9,020 nt of DNA from an uncultured Coriobacteriaceae bacterium (GCA_900552935.1 USBN01000047.1:1-9020), one strand, 5' to 3'. Numbered from the stretch's first letter, positions 1 through 6,385 are shown. Translations and numbers: made by a program. Notes: generated from the letters alone by a model not told the origin.

Positions 1-2100
1 GGTGCCGAGCTTGTTGCTCTTGTTGTTCTCGATGGTGCCGCCGGACATGAAGAAGCTGGCCCTCTCGCCCTCGCCTGCATTCTCGCCGTAGGCCACGACG
101 GCAGAGCCCTGGTAGCCGGAGTTGTTGGCGATGGAGCCGCCGGACATCTCGAGGCTGGCGCCGCCGGTCAGGTGCACGCCGGTGGAGGAGAGGTAGTTGC
201 CGTCGCCGTCGGCCGCGACAACGCGGTTGCCACGGATGGAGCCTGAGCGCACGAGGACACGCGCGCCGCCAGTGGCACGGACGACGCCGCAGTAGGCCTC
301 CTCAATCGCGCAGTTCTCGATGACGCCACCATCCAGGATGAAGGAGGCGTTGGAACCGTCAACGGTCACGACGCCAGAGGCAGTAGAGCGCGCCATGCCG
401 TCGAGGATGGTCGCGCCCTCGGAGAGAACGAGCTCGCCCTTGACGCCAACGATAGAGCCGCTGTTATAGCGACCGCGCAGGGTAACGTTACCGGCAATCT
501 CAAGGGAGGCACCCTCGGCGACATTGACGAGGTCACCCGAGGTGTCCTTTACCGCCAGGACGGTGAACGGGTCCGCACTCGTAAGTTTGATCTTCTTACC
601 GGCGGGAATGTTCAGCGTGGTAGCGAGCTTCACGTGCTTGCGAATCTCGATGGTAGTCTCGATGCCATCGGGGGCAGCGTTAACCGCCTCCTGGAGCGTC
701 ATGGCACCAGGCTCGCTCGAGACGGTGTCGCCCGCGCCATCGTCGATTGACTCATAGAGGTAAACGATTTCAACCGCCGGGAGATTATCCGTGCCGGTGA
801 TGTCATCCTCGCTGTTATCGATAACGATCTTCTCGACGGTGCTGTCATCAAACAGTCCATCGCTAATCGACGTAAGGCCGTTGCCTATCCTGACCTCCTT
901 CACGCCTTCGGTCGAGTCAAACGCGTTCGAACCGATAGAAGTTACGGAATCAGGAATGACGAAGGTCTCGGGGAGCGAACCGGCGTAGAAAGCATACGCG
1001 CCAATCGACTCGAGCGTGTCGGGGAGGTCCGTCGCGAGGTTGCCCCAGATGAAGGCCCACTTGCCGATGCTCCTAAGCGTGTCGCTCAGCTTCACGACGT
1101 TAACCTGGGCGTAGCAGAAGGCATAGGCGGGAATCTCGGCAAGGGACGAGAGGTCGACATCCGCGAAGAGTCGCTTGCAACCCTGGAAGGCGCTCTCCCC
1201 CATCTCGGACACGTGGCTGAGGTCCGGGATGGACGTGAGGTTCTCGCAGCCCTCGAAGGCCGAGTAGCCGATGCTGGTCAGCGTGCCGGGGAAGGAGACC
1301 TCAGGCAGGGAGCTGCAGTTCTTGAAGGCCTTGGGCCCAATCTCGGCGATCTCACTCGCGGCGGTGACGGACGTGAGCGAGGTGCAGCCCGAGAAGTAGC
1401 CGGTCGGGATCTTCGTGAGGGACTTCGGCAGGACGATGCTCGTCAGCGAGGTGCAGTCCGAGAACATGCCCGTGGTCGAGTCGCCGAAGACGACGTCCTC
1501 GGGGAGTTCAATGCTCTCGAGCGCGCTGGCACCGCTGAAGGCGCCGGACTGGGAGATGAGCTTCAGGCTGCTTGGAAGGTTAATCTCCTTGAGCTTGTCG
1601 CAGCCGGAAACCATCATGTTCGCGGCGAGCTCCTCGACGCCCTCCTCGAAGGTCAGCTTCTCGAGGGAGGCCATGTTCTGGAGGGAGAAGTCAAACACCC
1701 TCATCGAACCGGGGATCGCGAGCTCCTTGAGCTTGGAGAACTTGTTGAAGCCCCAACCCGACATCTTCGTAAGCGTGTTGGGGAGGTGGAGCTCCTCGAC
1801 GTTCGCCGCCTTGGTGCTCCAGCCAAAGTACATCTCTGTGACCGTATAGGTCTTGCCCGCGTTCTCGATGGTGGTAGGCACGTTCATGACCGTGACACCG
1901 GCGTCGGCGACCGGGGTCTCGATGTGAGCCGTGCCGTCCGCGAGGAAGTCGCAGGTGTAGGTCACGCCGTCCAGGGTGACCTCGACGCCCTCGGCGTCAT
2001 ACGACACCGCATAGGCCGCGGTGGCGAAAACACCGCTGGCCACGAGCCCGATGGCGAGAAGCGCCGCGAGGCAGAGGACGCGAATCCTCCTCCCGACCAT
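1..2100 (-). CDS. BspA-like leucine-rich-repeat surface protein, 3' end cut by window
   Basis: The frame is open from the ATG at 2100 to the left edge, giving 700 codons with no stop, so the C-terminus lies outside. Residues 1-31 form a signal peptide: basic MVGRRIRV, a hydrophobic core, and probable cleavage after AYA. Residues about 100-440 hold BspA/TpLRR-type (LRR_5) repeats, recognisable by recurring units such as LTSIGYSAFEGCENLTSI and SIGSNAFDSTEGVKEV. From about residue 460 (MTLQEAVNAAPDG) it changes to a repetitive beta-helix-like region with SGGxIxxN motifs at about 589-596, 619-625, 653-660 and 685-693. BspA-family proteins are secreted or surface adhesins, some of which bind fibronectin or host cells; adhesion here is inference. 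Wall attachment cannot be judged because the C-terminus is missing. The start is supported by GGAAAG (2108-2113), 7 nt upstream. The gene follows malic enzyme on the same strand after a 435-nt gap, so it probably has its own promoter. Confidence 0.9.
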   Translation of the reverse strand, partial: MVGRRIRVLCLAALLAIGLVASGVFATAAYAVSYDAEGVEVTLDGVTYTCDFLADGTAHIETPVADAGVTVMNVPTTIENAGKTYTVTEMYFGWSTKAANVEELHLPNTLTKMSGWGFNKFSKLKELAIPGSMRVFDFSLQNMASLEKLTFEEGVEELAANMMVSGCDKLKEINLPSSLKLISQSGAFSGASALESIELPEDVVFGDSTTGMFSDCTSLTSIVLPKSLTKIPTGYFSGCTSLTSVTAASEIAEIGPKAFKNCSSLPEVSFPGTLTSIGYSAFEGCENLTSIPDLSHVSEMGESAFQGCKRLFADVDLSSLAEIPAYAFCYAQVNVVKLSDTLRSIGKWAFIWGNLATDLPDTLESIGAYAFYAGSLPETFVIPDSVTSIGSNAFDSTEGVKEVRIGNGLTSISDGLFDDSTVEKIVIDNSEDDITGTDNLPAVEIVYLYESIDDGAGDTVSSEPGAMTLQEAVNAAPDGIETTIEIRKHVKLATTLNIPAGKKIKLTSADPFTVLAVKDTSGDLVNVAEGASLEIAGNVTLRGRYNSGSIVGVKGELVLSEGATILDGMARSTASGVVTVDGSNASFILDGGVIENCAIEEAYCGVVRATGGARVLVRSGSIRGNRVVAADGDGNYLSSTGVHLTGGASLEMSGGSIANNSGYQGSAVVAYGENAGEGERASFFMSGGTIENNKSNKLGT

Positions 2101-2107
2101 TGCTTTT

Positions 2108-2113
2108 CTTTCC
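2108..2113 (-). promoter_or_regulatory. Ribosome binding site of the LRR protein gene
   Basis: GGAAAG on the minus strand with 7 nt to the ATG at 2100. It fixes the start that gives a complete signal peptide. Confidence 0.6.
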
Positions 2114-2204
2114 ACGTTTATTCTCCCGTTCCAGTCCTGATTTTGTGATGATGCCGATACAGCTGTAGCCCGGAGTTCAGATTTTTGGCATCCAAATTTT
2201 CGTT

Positions 2205-2212
2205 ATTTTATA
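2205..2212 (-). promoter_or_regulatory. Possible -10 element for the LRR protein gene
   Basis: The minus strand reads TATAAAAT here, in an AT-rich pocket (about 2179-2212) inside otherwise GC-rich DNA, roughly 100 nt upstream of the LRR gene start. I found no convincing -35 hexamer at the right distance. This is a weak prediction from base composition and the hexamer alone. The implied leader contains the palindrome TACAGCTGTA (2158-2167) flanked by GATGCC (2150-2155) and GGCATC (2187-2192), which could form a stem. Confidence 0.3.
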
Positions 2213-2345
2213 CTGCCCTGCTAAGGCGGAATCCGGGTTTTGCGGTTTTTCGCGGAGGACAAGGAACAGCGCGGCGGCAGCGCCGGCCACGGCTGCGCCG
2301 CGACAGGGCAGCAAACACGGCGGGCACCGGCAACGCATCGCCAGT

Positions 2346-2405
2346 ACCCACCCCTTGTAAGGAATTGGCCGCGAAAACGGCCCCGATTCCTAACAAGAGG
2401 TGGGT
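2346..2405. repeat. 60-nt near-perfect inverted repeat (long hairpin)
   Basis: The left arm begins ACCCACCCCTTGTAAGGAAT and the right arm ends ATTCCTAACAAGAGGTGGGT. These 20-nt arms are complementary apart from two mismatches. The pairing continues inward through a T-G wobble and GGCCG/CGGCC, with two bulged C residues, around a short A-rich loop (about 2372-2377). Neither strand carries a U-tract after the stem, so it is not a standard intrinsic terminator. It lies about 130 nt downstream of the malic enzyme stop. It could be a palindromic dispersed repeat (REP- or MITE-like), an mRNA 3'-end stabiliser, or a structured RNA. The sequence alone does not decide between these. Confidence 0.7.
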
Positions 2406-2535
2406 TCTGAGAGACCGCGGCGTCCCATTGAGATGCCGCTGCTCCGACGGGAAGCAGCCCCGGCCAGCAGGGCCGAGGCTGCCAAACGAACGGCTATGTC
2501 ATCGCCAGCGTCCGCAGCGGTACCTGCCGCCGACG

Positions 2536-3714
2536 CTAGATCCTCGCCACGCCAGACTTGCGCGCCGCCTCGGACACGGCAGAGGCAACGACGGTAGCCA
2601 CGCGCTCGTCGAAGGCACCCGGGATGATGTACTCCGCGCTGCGCTTGTCGTCATCCACCAGCCCGGCGATGGCGTAGGCCGCGGCCTCCATCATCTCGTC
2701 GTTGATGTCAGACGCGCGCACGTCGAGGGCGCCACGGAAGATGCCCGGGAAGGCAAGCACGTTGTTGATCTGGTTCGGAAAGTCCGAGCGGCCCGTGGCG
2801 GCAACGGCGGCACCGGCGGCGAGGGCCTCGTCCGGCATGATCTCCGGAACGGGATTGGCGCAAGCGAAGACGATCGCGTCAGGCGCCATGGTGCGAACCA
2901 TATCCCGCGTGAGGACGCCGGGCGCGGAGACGCCCACGAAGACATCGGCGCCCTTGACGGCATCAGCCAGCGTGCCGTGCACCCCATTGAGGTTGGTCCA
3001 GGTGGCAATCTCCTCCTTGACGGGGTTCAGGCCCTCGCGCCCCTGGTAGATGGCCCCACGAGAATCGCAGATGATGATGTTCTTGACGCCCATGCGCCTC
3101 ATCAGGCGAGCGTTAGAGATGCCCGCGGCGCCCGCGCCGGAGATGACCACGCGCACGTCAGCCAGGTCGCGGCCGGTAAGGCGGCACGCGTTGATGAGCG
3201 CCGCGCAGGTGACGACAGCGGTGCCGTGCTGGTCATCGTGGAAGATGGGAATGTCGCAGACCTCCTTGAGGCGGCGCTCGATCTCGAAGCAACGCGGTGC
3301 GCTGATATCCTCGAGGTTCACGCCGCCGAAGCTGCCCGCAAGGAGCTCGACGGTGCGGACGATCTCGTCGACGTCCTTCGAGCGGACACACAGCGGGAAG
3401 GCGTCGACGTTCGCGAACGTCTTGAACAGGGCGCATTTGCCCTCCATGACGGGCATGCCTGCCTCGGGTCCGATGTCGCCCAGGCCGAGAACGGCCGTGC
3501 CATCCGTCACGACGGCGACGAGGTTGCCGCGACGGGTGTAGGTGTAGGAGTCATCCACGTTGTCGTGAATCTTCAGGCAAGGCTCGGCGACGCCGGGCGT
3601 GTATGCCACGGCGAGCTCCTCGGGGGTGGAGATGGAGGCGCGGCTCACGACCTCGATCTTCCCCTCCCACTCCCTGTGCTTGTCAAGTGCGTACTGCTTG
3701 GCGTCAACGGCCAT
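2536..3714 (-). CDS. NAD(P)-dependent malic enzyme (short bacterial form)
   Basis: This cytosolic enzyme oxidatively decarboxylates malate to pyruvate and CO2, reducing NAD or NADP. The 392 residues match the usual length of the compact bacterial malic enzymes. Visible motifs, in order: AYTPGVAEPC with the catalytic Tyr38; MEGKCALFK with the catalytic Lys93; the metal ligands in NLEDI (Glu135, Asp136) and FHDDQHGTA (Asp160/161); the Rossmann motif GAGAAG (193-198); FACANPVPEI with Asn287; and FPNQINNVLAFPG near 312-324. The ATG at 3714 was chosen because GGAG lies 6 nt upstream and MAVDAKQYAL is the normal family N-terminus. An in-frame TTG at 3858 would add 48 residues encoded by hairpins and repeats, and is unlikely. 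NAD versus NADP preference cannot be read with confidence. The gene appears monocistronic, with a long structured leader. No residue essential to the family is missing. Confidence 0.95.
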   Translation of the reverse strand: MAVDAKQYALDKHREWEGKIEVVSRASISTPEELAVAYTPGVAEPCLKIHDNVDDSYTYTRRGNLVAVVTDGTAVLGLGDIGPEAGMPVMEGKCALFKTFANVDAFPLCVRSKDVDEIVRTVELLAGSFGGVNLEDISAPRCFEIERRLKEVCDIPIFHDDQHGTAVVTCAALINACRLTGRDLADVRVVISGAGAAGISNARLMRRMGVKNIIICDSRGAIYQGREGLNPVKEEIATWTNLNGVHGTLADAVKGADVFVGVSAPGVLTRDMVRTMAPDAIVFACANPVPEIMPDEALAAGAAVAATGRSDFPNQINNVLAFPGIFRGALDVRASDINDEMMEAAAYAIAGLVDDDKRSAEYIIPGAFDERVATVVASAVSEAARKSGVARI

Positions 3715-3720
3715 TGCGCG

Positions 3721-3724
3721 CTCC
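3721..3724 (-). promoter_or_regulatory. Ribosome binding site of malic enzyme
   Basis: GGAG on the minus strand, 6 nt before the ATG at 3714. It decides between this start and the upstream in-frame TTG at 3858. A 10-bp GC hairpin (3734-3757) ends 9 nt upstream of it, close enough to influence ribosome loading. Confidence 0.6.
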
Positions 3725-3733
3725 GTTCCCTTG

Positions 3734-3757
3734 GCCCACCCGCGGGCGCGGGTGGGC
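3734..3757 (-). promoter_or_regulatory. GC-rich hairpin A in the malic enzyme leader
   Basis: A perfect 10-bp stem, GCCCACCCGC pairing with GCGGGTGGGC, closes a 4-nt loop. It lies between the second hairpin and the ribosome binding site. No U-tract follows on the minus strand, so it is not a typical terminator. A role in mRNA stability or translation control is inference. Confidence 0.6.
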
Positions 3758-3772
3758 GCTTCCATTACTCCG

Positions 3773-3792
3773 TCGCCCGCGGGCGCGGGCGA
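3773..3792 (-). promoter_or_regulatory. GC-rich hairpin B in the malic enzyme leader
   Basis: A perfect 8-bp stem, TCGCCCGC pairing with GCGGGCGA, with the same 4-nt loop as hairpin A. Hairpins A and B share the 14-nt core CCCGCGGGCGCGGG (3739-3752 and 3776-3789). The 5' arm of one could therefore pair with the 3' arm of the other. Confidence 0.55.
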
Positions 3793-3801
3793 ATGCTGTT
3801 G

Positions 3802-3888
3802 GGCTGCATGCAGGCAGACCGCACCCAGGACGGGCGCGTAAGCTTCGGTTGCATGCAAGCAGACCGTACCCAGGGCGGGCGCGCGTAA
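3802..3888 (-). repeat. Tandem pair of about 40-bp direct repeats upstream of malic enzyme
   Basis: Two copies lie at 3802-3841 (40 nt) and 3847-3888 (42 nt), separated by 5 nt. They differ by a 2-nt indel and four substitutions, all transitions. On the minus strand the shared core reads CCTGGGT(A/G)CGGTCTGC followed by (T/C)TGCATGCA; TGCATGCA is itself a palindrome (3805-3812 and 3850-3857). They fall in the probable untranslated leader. They may be duplicated regulator sites or copies of a dispersed genomic repeat. I do not recognise a known family. Confidence 0.75.
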
Positions 3889-3909
3889 ACTGAGTAATCG
3901 ATATACGTC

Positions 3910-3936
3910 CAGATACGTCGGTTATCGACGTGCCAA
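3910..3936 (-). promoter_or_regulatory. Possible malic enzyme promoter with an operator-like dyad
   Basis: On the minus strand TTGGCA (3931-3936) and TATCTG (3910-3915) resemble -35 and -10 elements, but the spacer of 15 nt is short. The dyad ACGTCG-GTTAT-CGACGT (3915-3931) almost exactly fills that spacer, as a repressor operator would. The stem is only 6 bp and could be chance. If correct, the transcript would have a leader of roughly 190 nt carrying the direct repeats and both hairpins. Confidence 0.3.
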
Positions 3937-3980
3937 AGCGGCGGAAAAGACACCCCGCGCGACGCTCCAGCAATCATCTC

Positions 3981-4022
3981 GTGACAGACCGTTAGCAGAA
4001 AGAATATGCATATATGTAATAT
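3981..4022 (+). promoter_or_regulatory. Possible promoter region of the VWA adhesin
   Basis: Several weak hexamer pairs overlap here: GTGACA (3981-3986) with TATGCA (4005-4010) at an 18-nt spacer, and TTAGCA (3992-3997) with TGTAAT (4015-4020) at a 17-nt spacer. The AT-rich context supports a promoter, but I cannot choose between them. The leader to the ATG at 4148 would be about 120-130 nt. Confidence 0.3.
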
Positions 4023-4117
4023 CCACGGACAATAACTGTTAATATAAGCTCCGATAATAATGGAGTTGTCTACGCTGAGCCTATGCTCTGATTCTAGAAG
4101 CAGACAGCTCTCGCAAT

Positions 4118-4140
4118 CGGCGCGCCCGCGCCGGGAAGGG
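4118..4140 (+). promoter_or_regulatory. Ribosome binding site of the adhesin, preceded by a hairpin
   Basis: The purine-rich GGAAGGGGG starts at 4134 and lies 5 nt before the ATG at 4148. It directly abuts a perfect 6-bp hairpin (CGGCGC-GCCC-GCGCCG, 4118-4133). The strong Shine-Dalgarno supports the ATG at 4148 over the internal ATG at 4175. Confidence 0.55.
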
Positions 4141-4147
4141 GGCTCGT

Positions 4148-5917
4148 ATGAGACCAACCACTCAAGCAAGGCGCATGTGGAAGCGTCGCTTACTTGCGGC
4201 AGCGGCCACAATCATGCTTGCGCTAGGAACCGCCATGCCCACAGTGGCCATGGCGGACGTCATCGACGACCTCGTCGCCAAGGCACCCGATCACGCCATG
4301 ACGCCCACGGACACACTCGTGGACAACGGCGACGGCACGTATGACGTGACGTTGTCCGTGACCGGTGCCACGGAGGAGACCGAGATTGCCAAGCCTATCG
4401 ACATCATCTACCTCGTGGATACCTCGCTGAGCATGGTGCCGGACCTCAAGACCGCCCGCAACGCCATCACCGCTGCCGCGAACAAATATCTCACCGCCGA
4501 GAACGCGGCGCTGCCGGACGGCCAACAAGTCCGGATGGCCGTCATTACCTACGGCAGGAAGGCGGAAGTGAAGCAGGACTTCACCAACAGCGCTTCTGAT
4601 GTCACCAATGCTCTCCCGAGGACCGCCCCCGAATCGGGCACCAACTGGGAGGCTGCGCTTGCCAAGGCAAATGCCCTAAGCGGCCGTGATGGTGTCGAGA
4701 AGCGCATCGTGTTCCTCTCCGACTCCGAGCCGACGCTCCGCACCAGTGCCGAAGGCTATACCGGCCCCGCGCACTTCGACGGCACGTACGGCATGTCCAT
4801 CGGCGATCCCAAGGGCCGCAACTATTCCGCCGCCCTGCGCGCAGCCCAGGATCGTGGCAGCGCGATCCTCACTGCCGTCTCTCTCTCGAACAGCGCCAAC
4901 GGAATCGTGAACAAGTTCGCCGGCGAGGCGGGTGCTGAGTTTGCCAACGGCAACACGGAGGGCAACCTCACCGCCGCGCTCACCAACCTCGACACCACCA
5001 TCTCGAAGACCGCTGGCTACAAGAACGTCGAACTCGTTGACCAGCTCTCTGACTACGCCGAGTTCGTTAAGGCCGACGACGGATCTGTCGGCAACCTTCG
5101 CTACACCAAGGGCGGTACTAAATGGGATAACGCTCCCGCCGCCACCATCGAGGGCGGCAAGCTCACCTGGAACCTTGGGAGCAACGCGCTTGAGAATGGC
5201 GTCACCTACTCCGTGACGTTCACCATCCGCCCCAGCGCCAATGCCTTCAACGAGGTGGCAGCTAGTGGTCAGGCTCAGGACTTTGCCGTAAACGCCACTG
5301 ACGGAGCTGTCGTCAACTACACGCCCGTCGTGAAGACCGATGGCGTCGAGGCAGCCTTAGACCCTCAGGCCAGTGCCTTTGCTGAATCCCCCGTGTTCAA
5401 CGTTGCCGCTCCCGAGCCCGTGCGCGCAAGCATCACCGCCACGAAAATCCTCAACGGTGCCAACCTCTCCGGCGGCGAGTTCACCTTCGAGCTCGTGAAC
5501 AACAATGACCTTATGGGCCAAGCCACTAACGACGCCGATGGTAAAATCGCGTTCCGCGAGCTTACCCTCAGGAGAACCGGTTCCTACACCTTCACCGTTC
5601 GCGAGGTTGCCGGCAACGTCGTAGGCATGACTTACGACACCAACAGTCACATCGTCAAGGTTGTAGTCACCGTCAATGACGAGGGCAAGCTTGAAGCCTC
5701 CGTCGAGGGCAACAACCCAACCTTCACGAACACCTACGTCGCCCCCGCAGACAAGCCTGCGGACTCTAACAAGCCTGACAGTTCTGACACTTCCGCCAGC
5801 GACAGCAAGCAGATTCCGCAGACGGGCGACACCAACAACGCGATGCTCCCCATCATCTTCGCCGCTGCCGCAGCCGCCTGCATCGTCATCGGCGTGGCCC
5901 TAAGCCGCAAGAAGTAG
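4148..5917 (+). CDS. Sortase-anchored VWA-domain pilin-like adhesin
   Basis: This 589-residue protein is exported and anchored to the cell wall. Residues 1-36 are a signal peptide (basic RRMWKRR, hydrophobic core, probable cleavage after AMA). Residues about 83-290 are a von Willebrand factor A domain with a complete metal-ion-dependent adhesion site: DTSLS (Asp91, Ser93, Ser95), Thr165 in SGTNW, and Asp192 in FLSDSEP. A beta-rich linker domain spans about 292-420. Residues about 426-531 match the FctA/Spy0128-type pilin domain, with likely isopeptide partners Lys433 (TATKIL) and Asn528 (FTNTY) and catalytic Glu486 (FTVREV). A Ser/Asp/Lys-rich stalk leads to IPQTG (556-560), a hydrophobic segment and the tail SRKK, the classic sortase signal. 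VWA proteins of this type are often pilus tip adhesins. No sortase or backbone pilin is visible nearby, so it may act as a single surface adhesin. The ligand is unknown. Confidence 0.93.
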   Translation: MRPTTQARRMWKRRLLAAAATIMLALGTAMPTVAMADVIDDLVAKAPDHAMTPTDTLVDNGDGTYDVTLSVTGATEETEIAKPIDIIYLVDTSLSMVPDLKTARNAITAAANKYLTAENAALPDGQQVRMAVITYGRKAEVKQDFTNSASDVTNALPRTAPESGTNWEAALAKANALSGRDGVEKRIVFLSDSEPTLRTSAEGYTGPAHFDGTYGMSIGDPKGRNYSAALRAAQDRGSAILTAVSLSNSANGIVNKFAGEAGAEFANGNTEGNLTAALTNLDTTISKTAGYKNVELVDQLSDYAEFVKADDGSVGNLRYTKGGTKWDNAPAATIEGGKLTWNLGSNALENGVTYSVTFTIRPSANAFNEVAASGQAQDFAVNATDGAVVNYTPVVKTDGVEAALDPQASAFAESPVFNVAAPEPVRASITATKILNGANLSGGEFTFELVNNNDLMGQATNDADGKIAFRELTLRRTGSYTFTVREVAGNVVGMTYDTNSHIVKVVVTVNDEGKLEASVEGNNPTFTNTYVAPADKPADSNKPDSSDTSASDSKQIPQTGDTNNAMLPIIFAAAAAACIVIGVALSRKK

Positions 5918-5974
5918 TCGCCTCTGTTCACACAGACTCGCGCCTCATCTCGATCGACGATCATTTGAACCACT

Positions 5975-6008
5975 AGCCCGGTAGGCAATTCGCCTATCGG
6001 GCTTTCTT
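5975..6008 (+). terminator. Intrinsic terminator of the adhesin gene
   Basis: A 12-bp stem (AGCCCGGTAGGC with GCCTATCGGGCT, one G-U pair) closes the 5-nt loop AATTC and is followed by TTCTT. It begins 58 nt after the stop codon, so the adhesin is probably transcribed alone. Confidence 0.9.
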
Positions 6009-6362
6009 ATGCTGCGAGGCGGAACCGCGGCACTCTCACACCTAGTCACAATCTCACCTAGTCACGCGACACCGCTGACAATGATTCACGCAACCCCTTT
6101 CCATAGAAGCTAGCAAGACAGCGGTCCATACCATCTGGCCTCAGGATGATGGCATTGACGCCTGTTCAAGGCTGAGTCCGGTGATAGGCGACGGTGCGCC
6201 TTGGATTTCGCCCGCGGCAGTGTTGCGCCTAAAACTGCACCCAGCTGCATAGCGACCACCGCTCAAGACGGCACGAGGGGGCTATGCATCCATAACCCCT
6301 CCATCAATCAGCGTCTGAAACAAGAATTTGAAATCGTCGCTTTCCCCAGCCCAAAAGTTTGG
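6009..6362. other. Gene-free stretch between the adhesin terminator and the tRNA
   Basis: I find no credible gene on either strand. Small structures include an 11-bp direct repeat, CACCTAGTCAC (6039-6049 and 6055-6065), an 8-bp inverted repeat TGCATAGC/GCTATGCA (6246-6253 and 6281-6288), and an overlapping imperfect hairpin around 6276-6300. None has a U-tract or matches a structured RNA I recognise. It may include decayed sequence. Confidence 0.5.
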
Positions 6363-6368
6363 TAGTAT
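6363..6368 (+). promoter_or_regulatory. Possible -10 element of the tRNA gene
   Basis: TAGTAT lies 17 nt before the first tRNA base, which would give a short 5' leader as is common for tRNA genes. The matching -35 region (about 6340-6346) is poor, so this is tentative. Confidence 0.3.
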
Positions 6369-6385
6369 ATCCCTCGCACCAATTC

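Larger units (their letters stand above)
2101..2535. other. Intergenic region between malic enzyme and the LRR gene
   Basis: No convincing gene is present in these 435 nt. A small minus-strand reading frame (2208-2396) has Arg/Ala/Pro-rich, low-complexity content and no recognisable domain. The region contains the large near-palindrome at 2346-2405, a smaller GC-rich hairpin at 2270-2302 (CGCGGCGGCAGC pairing with GCTGCGCCGCG, one bulged G), and the probable promoter and leader of the LRR gene toward 2101-2212. I see no U-tract terminator after the malic enzyme stop. Confidence 0.6.
3715..4147. other. Divergent intergenic region between malic enzyme and the adhesin
   Basis: This 433-nt region separates two genes transcribed away from each other. 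The left half is GC-rich and holds the malic enzyme leader structures. The part at about 3998-4060 is markedly AT-rich and probably holds the adhesin promoter. The palindrome ATATGCATAT lies at 4004-4013. Frames that stay open through the repeats are low-complexity and lack a credible start, so I call no gene here. Confidence 0.6.

Noticed and set aside
1213..2148. Plus-strand open frame of 311 codons opposite the LRR gene
   Set aside because: It is antisense to the LRR protein, whose minus-strand frame has a signal peptide, ribosome site and regular repeats. The plus-strand product has low-complexity Arg/Glu/Gly composition.
2346..2405. Rho-independent terminator of malic enzyme
   Set aside because: The stem is strong, but no U-run follows on the minus strand; it is followed by a GC-rich sequence.
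3734..3792. T-box or other known riboswitch in the malic enzyme leader
   Set aside because: I see no T-box consensus, no terminator with U-tract, and no match to a riboswitch core that I can recognise.
3715..3858. N-terminal extension of malic enzyme to the TTG at 3858
   Set aside because: The extra 48 residues come from GC hairpins and a direct repeat, do not resemble the family N-terminus, and the internal ATG has a good ribosome site.
2185..3888. Plus-strand open frame of 567 codons opposite malic enzyme
   Set aside because: It is antisense to a clear malic enzyme with all catalytic motifs. Its translation is compositionally odd (Arg/Asp/His/Gly-rich) with no domain, as expected for the reverse frame of a high-GC gene.
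3802..3888. CRISPR-like repeats
   Set aside because: There are only two copies with a 5-nt gap, so there are no spacers; no cas gene is present.
6220..6260. Possible third copy of the malic enzyme leader repeat
   Set aside because: GCACCCAG and GCTGCAT occur in both places but in a different order and with no extended alignment, so chance is the simpler explanation.
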